Source: Tipula vernalis
Lineage: Eukaryota > Arthropoda > Insecta > Diptera > Tipulidae
Length of the DNA stretch: 64,000 nucleotides
NCBI GenBank assembly: GCA_958295665.1
Contig: OY282560.1
Location: 309,485,236 to 309,549,235 of the forward strand
Reading direction: 5' to 3'
Shown here: positions 8,830-19,345 of the stretch, piece after piece
How positions within the stretch are numbered: the first letter of the stretch is position 1
How the letters are laid out: every line of letters starts with the position of its first letter
Position numbers and translations under genes: made by a program
The notes under the pieces: model-generated
The model's database searches: none
Told to the model about the DNA's origin: nothing
The model's input: only the letters and a program-made list of their open reading frames with translations

Positions 8830-9694
8830 AAGTGTGAAAAACTTCACATCCATCCATCGGCCATACACGGTATATCTGGATTGTGATCTCCGCACGGACC
8901 GTGAATCATGTTTGTTGCGACTACCGCGAACAACTCCGGGTCGGCATCTGAATCTGGTATTTCGGCGCTGATGATTGAATCGATTTGATCTGGTCTGATT
9001 TTCTCAATTAACCACAGCAGAATGTGTGCATGTGGTAATCCACGCCTCTGCCACTCTACTGAGTCTATCCAATAACGTGGCTATCCGAAAACCATCTGCT
9101 TAACGATGAAGTCCATTAGCGTCCCGAGTTTTTCTTTGAACACACGTGCGGTGATGTCGTGGCGATCGCTGGAAATGTATCCTGGCAGTACGTCATAGCA
9201 TCCTGCGCATGTTCATGCATATGCCGTGGGCTGCCAACATATGTCGCTAGAAGAATAGTCAAGTGACCGACGTTAGTTGCATCTCCTTCCGAAACGATGA
9301 CATCGCGCAGATGAATGTACTGCTCGGAATGTAGTTTTGATTGATTGAAGCGGATGAAATTTAAACGTTCCGTTTCGATCTTGACATATACGTATCATCA
9401 ACCGATAAGTATAAAAATGCATGGAACTGACCTTCTTATTAGTTTCTTCACCTGCAAAATGAATATGTTATTTGTATAGCAATACAAGTACAGTCAACAG
9501 CTCAATAACTAACCGGTAAGCGGATTGATCATCTTTATCTGGAAGTGGTAGCCATCCTCTCCATGACAAAACATCAATGGATATTGAAGTGCATCATATG
9601 ACCGATGTGTTTCAATGATTATTTTGTGATCATCGGAAGTCATTATCTCCAAAGCAGTTTTAAACAAACGAACCAGCGCATTGTGTTCTTGCAA
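8830..9694 (-). pseudogene. Helitron Rep remnant, N-terminal part, with a 62-nt intron
   Basis: Read leftwards, the start (9694) encodes MQEHNALVRLFKTALE and then ETHRSYDALQYPLMF and GYHFQIKMINPLTG, the N-terminal region of animal Helitron Rep/helicase proteins. A GT-AG intron interrupts it (9452-9513), and the frame resumes EETNKKVSSM. After a deletion near 9390-9400 come VKIETERLNF and LHSEQYIHLRDVIVSEGDA, then NVGHLTILLATYVGSPRHMH and HAQDAMTY of the Rep nuclease. Further fragments lie in shifted frames: DRHDITARVF, ILLWLIEKIRPDQIDSI and MIHGPCGDHNPDIPCM (to about 8850). The catalytic HUH segment and the helicase are missing. The piece is a dead internal fragment joined abruptly to a gypsy remnant at about 9700. 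Confidence 0.8.
9452..9513 (-). other. Short GT-AG intron inside the Helitron Rep
   Basis: On the minus strand the coding sequence ...ccgcttaccg is followed by gttagttattg (donor at 9513), a T-rich stretch, and attttgcag ending at 9452. Coding then resumes gtgaagaaact. Joining the flanks restores the family word NPLTG-EETNKKV in frame. At 62 nt it has the usual size of a small insect intron. Confidence 0.7.
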
Positions 9695-9734
9695 AAGTCA
9701 TTGAAGTTCTCGGGTTATCTCTCGTTTTGACGCA

Positions 9735-10888
9735 TTGAAAAGTGGAAGACCAGTCTGTCAACTCTACCGCCGCATCCCAATACCCTTAAAAGACAAGGTT
9801 TCGAAAAGATTAAAAGAACTCATGAATGATGACATAATCGAAAGAGCGGACGGAACCTCTAGATGGTTATCACCACTCGCAGTTACTCTCAAAGACCAAG
9901 GCGGAGACGTACGCCTGTGTATTGATATGCGCAGAGCCAACCAGGCAATAAAGAAAAGAAATACATCCACTTCCGATATTTGAAGACATCATGCCAAATC
10001 TATGCAAAAGTGTAATGTTCTCGAAACTGGACGTGAAAAATGCTTTTCACCAAATAGATATTACACATGAAGGTATTTACCGCTTCAAAAGGATGCTGTT
10101 TGGTCTGAACTGTGCTAGCGAAATTTATCAAAAGTTAATGGAAAGTTTATTAGTTGACATCAAGACGACATCTTAATAGCTGGAGAAAACGAGAAAGAGC
10201 ATAACGAAAGATTAAGAAGAGTATTAGATATGCTGGATGAAAGCGGAATAATATTGAACAAACAGAAGTGTCAATACGGGAAATCGGAGATCAAGTTTAT
10301 GGGGCATCTCATATCCAAAGAAGGAATAAAACCAACTGAAGATAGAGTAATATAGCAATCAAATCCTTTAGGGCTCCAGAAAATAAAGAAGAAGTCAGAA
10401 GCTTTCTGGGACTTCTCAACTACGTGAGTAAATTCATACCTAATCTAGCAACACTGTCGAAGCCACTAAAGAAATTAACACGGATAAACCACAGTTTCAG
10501 GTGGAACGAAGAGCAACAACAAAACTTTGAGAGGATGAACGAAATAATGACTGAATCAAAACTAGGATTCTATGATCCTAAAGACAAAACGACAATCATC
10601 GCTGATGCAAGTCCAGTAGGAGTAGGAGCCATTTTGATTCAGCAAAACGAGAACCAAACTAGAGTAATCGCATATGCATCAAAAGGGTTAACCGAAACCG
10701 AAAGAAAGTATTACTAAGCACTGGCGATAGTTTGGGCTGTGGAAAAGTTCAAGATGTATGTGACGGGAAAACGATTCGACCTTATAACGGACCATAAGGC
10801 GTTAGAAACCCTATTCAAACCTACTTCCAAACCGTGTGCTCGGATCGAGCGTTGGGTTCTGCGACTTAGTAGATCCGTTATTCGTTAA
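9735..10888 (+). pseudogene. Ty3/gypsy pol remnant (reverse transcriptase and RNase H)
   Basis: The reverse transcriptase begins YRRIPIPLKDKVSKRLKELM and continues with VRLCIDMRRANQAI, then (after a frame change near 9975) KLDVKNAFHQIDI with the motif-A Asp, and LFGLNCASEIYQKLM. Another frameshift near 10160 precedes the catalytic DDILIAGEN. A TAG near 10352 interrupts GIKPTEDRVI...AIKSF. The segment continues with RSFLGLLNYVSKFIPNLATL, then RNase H (IIADASPVGVGAILIQQ, YASKGLTETERKYY, a [14 protein letters not shown]). It stops near [15 protein letters not shown]. No integrase, gag or LTR is seen nearby, and the left end abuts the Helitron fragment. The best fit is a Ty3/gypsy lineage. Confidence 0.85.
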
Positions 10889-12337
10889 GTTTGAAAAGTA
10901 CTCCGTTTAAAGTTTTCAAAACGACAACACTGAACACAACATGCATGAGGAAGTTGATGGTTGACCGCGAAAGAGTAAAGACGGGAGAGTCGTAAAATAA
11001 AATAATAAGATATCAGTAAATGTAAATGGATAGATAAATGTGTTTGATTAAGAGATACGAAAGGGAGATATTTACAGTTCACACAATCGAAAATGACAAT
11101 GCGAAAAGGACACCTAAGTCAACGTACAACGCCATCTACATCTAAAAAATTTATTTCACGATTTTCTGAGATTTTTCAAGCTTTGCATCGATTTTTCACG
11201 GTTTACAGCATCCAAAAATCATGAAATTATGCAAAAAATTCAAATTTTCAATTTTCTACGGGTTTTTCCGAAAGTTTCTGAATTTTCCACTCAGATTTTC
11301 CAATTTTCCTTATCTAAAAGACTATCTGGATTCTGGATTGGATACGCGCGAAATCCCGTACAAAAACATCATTTTTCGATTTTCCAAATTTTCCGACTTT
11401 TCCGGTGGATTTTCCCAATCATCTCCTGGCAATTGCGAACACAACACAAAAAAAGGTTGAGCCAAATCGGTTTAGCCGTTCTCAACTACACATACATTTT
11501 TTACAGCATAAAGAAGATAAGAACTGATACACATTCTGTTTGATCATTATAAGGAATAAAAACTGGTAATTATTGTAGCCACTGCGGTCAGAACTGAAAA
11601 GGATAGAACTATTCCATTCCAAAGATGTTCAAGTCACAACTACGGTCATCACACGTCCAGCGATAAATACAATTTAATAAAAATCCAATTGCAACATCTA
11701 GCTATTCATCGTAAAATTTATTTTGTGATGAAAAAAACTCGATTATTGTATCCCGCCTGTAAAATTTTCTTTCAAATAAGATGTACATATTCAGAGATAC
11801 ACCAAAAAAGACACAATTAGAAAAACAAAAGTAGAAACGAGAAACGGCTCTCTCATACAATAAAAATCCAAACCGCTCTCACGAATTAACCGGAGCAAAA
11901 CAAAATTAAAAATAATTTTGTTTTTTATTATTCATCAACAATTTATTTAGTTTGTCTTCAACTGTTGAGGTGTTTAGTGTGTTTGTTAAAAATTTCTTTT
12001 GTTTTTCCGATTTTTTAAATTTTATTAATTTTGCCAAATTTCGTGTAAAGAAATTTTAAATTGTGTTTTAATTTAATAATAACAAAAAATTGTGTAAAAT
12101 GTTTCTGTTCTATATCGATTTCTTCCGTGTACCATCGTTCTCCGCGTTTCACATAAATTTCTTATTCGCATTCTAGTATTTTATTACGCTACATGCGGAT
12201 TGGTGGTTTTTAGTTTTTTTTTTTTTTTTTTTTAAATAATTAGTGGAAGTTAATATTAATTATAATTAATAAGAAAATAAAGAAATATAAGTGTATAAGT
12301 TGGTGTTGTTTGTTCTTATATATTATTATATAAAATT
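10889..12337 (+). other. Intergenic DNA and probable promoter/5' leader of the integrin gene
   Basis: There are no supportable coding regions. 11120-11460 is T/A-rich with scattered words such as gatttttc and attttcc. The last part (about 11880-12337) should contain the transcription start and 5' untranslated leader of the gene that begins at 12338. No convincing TATA or initiator could be chosen. A poly(T) run lies at about 12216-12234. Confidence 0.4.
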
Positions 12338-12567
12338 ATGAAAATCCTGTGCAAAATGGTCAGAATGTGTCAAATTCAATATAATTTGTTTAAATTAATT
12401 TTATATTTCGTATGCATTTTATGCTGCGCTAATATATTGTGTGTCCAGTGTTTTAATTTAGAAACTCGTCTGCCGTTGATTAAACGTGGCGAAAACGGAT
12501 CTTATTTTGGTTATGCCGTCGCAGAACATATAACGGCGACAAAAGATAGTCCCGACCGTGAAATATG
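12338..12567 (+). CDS. mew: Integrin alpha chain (PS1/mew-like), first coding exon
   Basis: This encodes the N-terminus of an integrin alpha subunit, a membrane receptor that pairs with a beta chain to bind the extracellular matrix. After a charged start (residues 1-16), residues 17-34 are hydrophobic (KLILYFVCILCC), a signal peptide. The mature protein would begin near residue 39 with FNLETRLPLIK, typical of insect alpha-PS1 chains, followed by GSYFGYAVAEH, the FG-GAP core of the first beta-propeller blade. The exon ends REI plus the first two bases of a codon at 12567; the donor is TG|GTATGT. In the family the next residues are W-LLVGAP, so the split codon would be Trp (TG|G), as expected. 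The ATG has an A-rich leader. The rest of the gene lies beyond the window. Integrin alpha is secure; PS1 rather than PS2 rests on FNLET. Confidence 0.78.
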
Positions 12568-12666
12568 GTATGTAAAATTGTAAAGTGTTTATTAGTTTTT
12601 TCGCGGTATTTTTTTTGTATTCGCTGAATAAACATTTTTGTGTGTGTGGGCTCTAATCTCATTAAC

Positions 12667-12791
12667 TAATTATTGATTTGTATTTTCTTAGTAAGTATGT
12701 GTGTAGTGATAACAATTTTTGATCGTAGCTTATGCATAAATTACAATCTAAACTTGTTATCAAATACTAAGGAAATACAAATCAATTATTA
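12667..12791. repeat. 125-bp palindromic MITE near the start of the intron
   Basis: taattattgatttgtatttt (from 12667) is mirrored by 12765-12791, with two or three differences over 27 bp. The inner words gtgataac and gttatca extend the pairing. There is no coding capacity and the superfamily is unknown. Confidence 0.65.
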
Positions 12792-12949
12792 CACAATTTC
12801 ACGAATTTATGTATGTACACGAATTCGTGTGAATATAGCGTGTGTATGCGTGTATTTTGCTTTTTTATGATAATTCTGTAATCATGCAGAATGTGTAACA
12901 CTTTTTAACTCTGTATTAAAGTCTTATCAACAGGGTTTCGAACCAGCAA

Positions 12950-13026
12950 AATTTTGGGTTCGGGTTCGGGTTCAGGTTCAAAGCAAGAAAATAATTGGGT
13001 TCGGGTTCAGGTTCGGGTTCGGGTTA
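12950..13026 (+). repeat. GGGTTC hexamer array at the left hAT end
   Basis: Repeated gggttc/aggttc units lie just inside the left terminus. The matching array is at 21971-22090 beside the right terminus. They are probably subterminal transposase-binding repeats of the outer hAT rather than an independent microsatellite. Confidence 0.6.
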
Positions 13027-13659
13027 ACAAAAAAATAAAACTTCACAGATATTTAAAAAAATCTATATATCGTCACCTCAGTATTCAAGCGCCACAAACG
13101 CATTCTGATTATTTTGAAGTTAGGTTTGCCATTATCTAATGTGACGGTCCTAACTGCAAATTGACTAAAACTCATCTGTGTCACTCAAACACTGGACTGA
13201 CGAAGTGGTATAATAACTACGTTGGAAACTGATTTGACGATACAGTCTACATTTTTACGTAAAATGGCAGTTCACACCAGTGATGGAAAATGGATTTTTT
13301 GAATTGTACTGAAGATTGAAATGATATTGTACTAAATTGAGTTTAATTGTACCTAATTTTTTTTAATGGATTTTTTTATATAAAAGTAGTACCCAAAAAT
13401 TATAGTTGCCGTTAAGAATTCTGCCGCTGCAACTGTAAGTCGGTGAAACATTAAATCTGACAGGCAAAGCAGTGTAATCTACAAATTGTTAGTGCTATTG
13501 GAGAACTTTTGTTGGTCAACTTGAAAACAACTTTCTTTGTACATCTAAGTCTTTGATACTCCCGTTAAACAACAATAATAATCTTTATGCAATTACTCTT
13601 AAGAAAGCTAATTATTTAGCGTCCCAATTTGCATCAAGTTCTTACCTGCTGGATTCGTT

Positions 13660-14030
13660 GGTCTCAAAGCTACTCAAAGAAATAAACTTTAATTAATGAG
13701 GATGTTCTCCGCAATTGTTCTCAAGAACTGCCTTACTTCCGTAGCAAAGACACTTAGCAAGCTATTTCATCTTTCGATGACAACAGGTGTTTTGTCCATC
13801 TCCATGGAACATTTTATATATTCATCCAGTACCAAAAAAGGGAATAAAATCAAAAGTTTAGTGTCAATTTTTTCTAAAGTTATAGAGACAATAATAAACT
13901 TTAACTCTATAAACTATCTTGGGAAATACAACTTAAGTTTTGATCGTCATTATATATTTCGTCCAGTGATTTTATTGTTGATTGCATTTATTACTAATAA
14001 ATAAAGACACGGGGCCAAAGATTCAATAAA
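13660..14030 (+). pseudogene. LINE reverse transcriptase scrap
   Basis: The open segment 13696-14004 encodes a degraded N-terminal reverse transcriptase. Words such as VLKNCLTSVAKTLSKLF, ISMEHFIYSS, FSKVIETIINFNSINYL and LSFDRHYIFRP follow the order seen in Jockey/CR1-type enzymes, where the last corresponds to the usual YGFRP. The catalytic FADD part is absent. It sits near the left end of the inner hAT. It is recognised from motif order only. Confidence 0.6.
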
Positions 14031-14462
14031 TTGAAAGAATTAATGCCATCATTTAAAGAGTATTTTAGATCAACCAAGCTTGGCTCAATATTCTCAGGTT
14101 TACACCCTATAAGCAAGTTCTGGACGAATTAATAAATGTAGATCAACATTTTTATCACGGACCACCAGATTGTGGGATGGACTTGATGAAAGCCCATATC
14201 CATCATTTAAACCATCACAACCATAATATCACTATACAAGATATGCCAGCATTATGGGTAACGCCTAAGTTTGCTTTAGTGATACCATAAAAAAACATGT
14301 CAGCACTATAATGTTCGGCTTAAGGTAGCAGCGGTTTTGTTTGAAGTGATTGTTTTAAGTATATTCAAACTAAAAAATTAAGTTTAAGATTAAGTTCAAT
14401 GAGCGACGTTTCGACGGTATATTCCGCCATTTTCAAGGGTGCAATTTACACTATAATTCAAC

Positions 14463-14765
14463 CGAGCAAATGGCGCAGTGGGTAAAGCTGCAGCGGTTGG
14501 ATCGGGAGGTACCGGGTTCGAATCTCTATAGGGGCGGGATGCAAAAGGGATTTTTCATTATCTGATTACGATCGGTGGTGAAGATGAACACATCTATGAC
14601 CCCCTGTTAAGAGTGCAGAATCAATGGGGCTTTCATGTCAGCACTACAGGTTGGCATGAAGCAATGCAATGTGCAGGTGGTTTTCAAAGACGGATCTGTA
14701 GCCGCCCGTCCTCGATTTGGCTACTCCAGGCGTAAAGTAGGACGGTAAAAAATAAATCAAAAGAA
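14463..14765 (+). mobile_element. tRNA-derived SINE, plus strand
   Basis: The head has a perfect A-box match (tggcgcagtggg, 14471-14482) and a B box (ggttcgaatct, 14514-14524) at tRNA-like spacing, then gggcgggat. The body runs to an A-rich end near 14765 (acggtaaaaaataaatc). A diverged copy of the same head is on the minus strand at 54700-54815. The CCA-stem complement of a true tRNA gene is missing. Confidence 0.75.
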
Positions 14766-14777
14766 AACAAACAAATG

Positions 14778-17002
14778 AAAATTTTTGATATCGAATGTTT
14801 TCCTAACGTAACTAGGGTAGAATTTGAAAAATGAAAAATACTCACTTTAACCGAAATATGGAATCTAACCCCCCAATTCTGACGTTAAGACTCCTAACGA
14901 CTTTTTATAAGACTAAGCCCTCGATTCTGACGGACAGTCGCTAACTAAAAAACAACCTTAGGTAAGAATTTTTCTGTTAGTTAAGACTTTAGTCTGACAG
15001 GTATATAAACATGTTAGAGAATTTGTAACCAAAAAATTAAGACTGCTAAGATCAGTATTATTAATTATTTGTTAAATTCGTAAAAATTATAACTCCAAAT
15101 ATAGAAAAACAATCTGATACAAGAAAAATTGTAGTTTAACCTAGACGTACGTTTTTGTAGCAAAATGCAAAAAATTATATCGATTTTTTTAAATCACTAA
15201 AATTTGCGCACAATCCCTATACAGAATACCAGTAAAAAATGTCTTAGCTAAGGCAGTCTTAGAAGTCTTAACGACAGGATCGGCGGTAAGTTATACAATT
15301 ACAAAGTGAGATTTAACTCTTTTGGCATGCTCCATTTTGAGCTTTTGCTCATTCATAATATAGTATACCAAAACTATATTAATAATAAAATGGCTCATTT
15401 ATTTTGGAGTCAAGATCGCGGCCCACTTGGGCTTTTGGCAAATCTTTAGATTCGGACACCCAAATAAATTTTTTTTCTGGCTTTTTTTTTTTCGACATAA
15501 TGAGTTAGGCGATTATGCCGTTTTGTATCTTGAACAAGTTGCTCTTTAATTAATCAAAAAAAACAAATTAATTAAGAAAAAAAATATCTTTCAAAAATAA
15601 AAAATACACATCGAACTGACGTGATAGTCAAAGCCAACAAATTAATTTGCTAAAAATTAATAAAATAATTAAATAATAATAATTTAATAAAAATTTATAA
15701 ACTTCCTGGCATTTAATAAATTTTGAGATTATGTTTCTTGATATAAAACCTTTCCAAAATTAATTTTTTACTAAGATTTTGCTCCTTATCAAGTATTTCA
15801 GGGTTTTGGTAAACTCTGTTTTTTTTTAATTTTGTTTCGTTTTACCAACATACTCTGCCAGAAGAACATTTTAAGTTATATATTAACCTTCCGATTTTAA
15901 CGTTAAGACTCCTATGACTGTCTAAGTTAAGAAATTTTTTGGGATGACTTTTTTTAAGACTAATGATAATATTGGTGTTCTAATCGTAGCAGTCTTCCTC
16001 AATAGTTTTTAAGATTTAATTTGTATTTTGAGGTATTTTCACTATTGAAACATATAATAAATACATATAATTAAATGCATTTTATGTCGGTTTACAAAAT
16101 GTATGGCGGCACTTTATTGTAAAAGCAACATCGTTTTGCTGCAAGAGAAATGTCAAATTAAGACCATTAATGACGATAATGTAGAATACGAAATGGGTCT
16201 TAACTAAGCCAAAAGTCTTAACTAACATATATAGTCTTATCTAACACTGTTTTTTTAACAAGAGAACCGTGTTATTTTTGAAATATGATGGAAGCTAAAC
16301 TTTATAATCTAGGTACCGTACCCACCATGCAAAAGCAATTGGTTAGTAGAGATATATTTTTAATTTTATTTTTAAAATCTTCCGCGTTTTCTACAGCCGA
16401 AAGTTATTTCCCACCTAACAATTTAAAATAGCAACAAAAATTAAGAAAAATTATACATTGTATCCTATTTGCATAAGCACTGTTAATTTACAATTATCAG
16501 TTTTCAATATATGTACATGCCTAAATCGAGATGCTCATTCAAAAAACATTTTGCCTTTTGCATCTTGAATTTGTTTGATTTCTTCAATTCCTAAAAATTG
16601 TTTTCCTAAATAATTATTTGACTTCAAATTTGTTAACACATCCGTCACACCTTCTTCAAATCATATTATGAGCCGCCTTTCTGATATAGAACTCTATAAT
16701 TTTGTGACAAGAAACCAAATTTTTTTAAAAAGGTAAACAAAATTATTATCTAACTTTCAAATTTTCAAAATGCCCAGAGCCATTTCCATATCTGATAAAT
16801 TTACAATCCACTTTGTATCGAAAATCGCTTGCTCTTCAGTTTCACTCATAACAAGTTAAATTCCTACTGCAGATTCAAGGGGCTACCTTTGACTTGTTAT
16901 TAGGCTATAATTCACATTGTAATTGTATAACTGTTATTATTATGTTTCGTTTTTAAAAATCTACCCTAGTTACGTTAGTAAACGATCGTTATCAAAAATT
17001 TA
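14778..17002. mobile_element. DNA element with about 42-bp terminal inverted repeats, superfamily unknown
   Basis: aaatttttgatatcgaatg...taacgtaactagggtaga (from 14778) is mirrored at 16960-17002, with a few mismatches and one gap. No transposase frame was recognised inside. The 2.2-kb interior contains shorter repeats built on the word gttaagact (14873-15283 and about 15889-16250). No target duplication is clear. Confidence 0.6.
14873..15283. repeat. MITE-like repeat with gttaagact ends
   Basis: Left end ccaattctgacgttaagact and right end (minus strand) cgatcctgtcgttaagact match. A second diverged left end (ccgattttaacgttaagact) is at about 15891. No coding sequence is seen. Confidence 0.45.
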
Positions 17003-17739
17003 CTTTTAAATTATTGTCTAAATTGTACTCTTGATAATAGCAGTCGATACGTCGGATTTTTAAGTATTCTAATAATTATTATTTGAGATCTAGAATCACC
17101 TACTAACATTTTTTTTACTTCACCGAATATAGCCCTAACCAGCCCATTTTTAAAAAACAAACATAAAAGCATGCGATGAGTCTCTAAGACTCAACAGATG
17201 ATGAAGTGAATAAACTTGGTATGGGAAAAGTCCAGCATTTTAGAGCTTTTACAGATTACTGATAGAATAAAAATTCAATGCCAAGGTGTATCTATAAATA
17301 CAACGCATTCATTGCATGCAAAACAGAAATCCAATTTTTTCAATAGAAAATAAACGCACACAGTAAAAGTAATTGTTCAATTTCATCATCAACTTTTTTA
17401 TAGAACCATAACTCTTCTTATTATCTCTTTCCTTACGTGTCCGACAAAGTTCTAACACAAATATTTACACATTTTTCGGCAAGTTAAATTTTTGTTTTAT
17501 TTGCGTTCATCACACTACTTAGTCACAAGCAAAACTTGTATGTAGTCACTGTTTAAATGCACAAAAAGCCATTTTAATTTAGCATGCAAGTGAAAATACA
17601 ACATGAAAGGAAAAGACGTTATTTTGGTCACCTCGACCAAAACCTTGTAGTAGCAATGTTTAGGGCACATCTATTGGTTTAAACGAGCGCAAATCGCCAA
17701 AAACCATTTGTTTTTCCACTTTGAATAATTTTCAGTAGA

Positions 17740-18800
17740 AACCAAATCTCTCGAATAATTTAAAAATGTGCAAAAATCTCATCAAAAATAATTTTGATAA
17801 TAAATAATCCTGGAAAATTTGAAATATTCCCAAAAAATGTCATCTATGTAACTCAACATCCTCCAAGTTTATCAGTACCAAGTATATAGCTCAATGCTAT
17901 GAAAGTTGCAGAAAACAATCACTAATTCAATAACAAGACCCAGTGCAAATCCTTGTAAATTTCGAGTAAATTCGAGAAACCCGCAAAATTTCGAAATGAT
18001 CGACTAATCTCGAAATGGTCAAATAGTTATTATTTTTTAGAATACTCTAGCTCAGAAATTCACAAAAAAATTTTGAATATTCGCAGAAAACTCGAAAAAA
18101 TTTGAAATCTTATAATAATCTTGAAAATGAGAAACCACTAAAGATCTCGACCAAAATTTCACAATCGAATAATCTCGAAAATATTGAATACAACGCTATT
18201 TAGCACTAACAATTTGGAAATCTTCATAAATCCAAAAATCTGAAATTAGAATCTCACCTTTGGAAGATCACAAATTAGAATATTACGCTGAATCAACTCT
18301 ATAAACCAAACTTGAATAATCGAAATAATTTTCTAGAGCTAGAATAATCGCAATATTCTCAGGAAATTTCTAATATTCCGAAAATCTCGAATAAAATTAG
18401 AATTCTAGAATAACCTTGAATAATAAAAATATCAGTAACAATGTAACGATCTATAATAAATACTATAAGCAAATAAAAAGCAACAAGAGAGGACGTCGAA
18501 TAATCTCGATGGCAAGCAACTAAAAGTTAATCAAACGCAACTCAAAGTAAATCAAACCAGGAAAGCTGCAGGTTAATTCAAAAATCTGAAAATATCTGAT
18601 TTGAACAATCTAACCCAACGCTACGGCTAATTGAATCCAAACCAAATTCGAACAATATCGGAAGTATATAAAATTTCGCTTAATAACTCATATACGATAC
18701 ATAAATATACAACGCTCCAAAACAATCTCGAATAAGGTTATAAACCTCGAAGAATCAAATAAAATATAGAAAATATCGATGTACTTGCGTAAGTCAGCAA
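17740..18800 (+). repeat. Degenerate short-motif repeat (aataatctcgaa type)
   Basis: The words tcgaataatct, aatctcgaaa and ttcgaaat recur dozens of times without a fixed period across about 1 kb. The same words in reverse complement fill 56560-57420. This looks like an old diverged satellite, and no gene is present. Confidence 0.5.
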
Positions 18801-19256
18801 CATCTCAAATAATCCCTATTAAGACAATTCCAATGTCGGTAAATTAAACTTACACTAAATCCGAAAATTGGACATCTGATAGTGTGTTTAATATTATGTA
18901 AGTATTAAACGAGTTTAAAGAATTTTTTTAAAATTACGACAAAACGCGATTCTGTAAGACATTTCCAGCTCTCGTAACGCGTACATATAATTGCGTTTTC
19001 CTAGAATTGCATCTCTGCAAATTGAGTTCACTTAACTTGTAGCTGTAAAAAACGAAATTTCATAATAGGCACTCAGAGGTTACCCGAGAAAGTGAAATTG
19101 AAATGTGGATGGATTACAATAACTGACAATTTTTACTTTCTTTTACTCTAGTAAAATAAAGTATAGTAATCATGAAAATTTTGGACCTTGATATTTTTAG
19201 TGATTTATCTGTTTTGATGTCCCCTGAGTTCGAAAAAGTGGGTTTCGAAATGGTGT

Positions 19257-19345
19257 CTGTCTGTCAGTCTGTCAGTCTGTCAGTCTGTCAGTCTGTCAGT
19301 CTGTCAGTCTGTCAGTCTGTCAGTCTGTCAGTCTGTCAGTCTGTC
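19257..19345 (+). repeat. Microsatellite, 8-bp unit cagtctgt
   Basis: About 11 near-perfect tandem copies of an 8-bp unit are visible. The flanks (cccctgagttcgaaaaagtg before, cagcccagatggtttaacc after) are unique here. Confidence 0.9.

Noticed and set aside
14400..14450. Hammerhead-ribozyme-like word on the minus strand (CTTGAAAATGG...CGAAACGTC)
   Set aside because: The CTGATGA core is not intact and no pairing stems could be completed; more likely a decayed retroelement 3' end.
14471..14540. Possible tRNA gene
   Set aside because: A and B boxes are present, but no acceptor or anticodon stem closes, and a diverged copy exists on the other strand with the same unrelated tail. It is a SINE.
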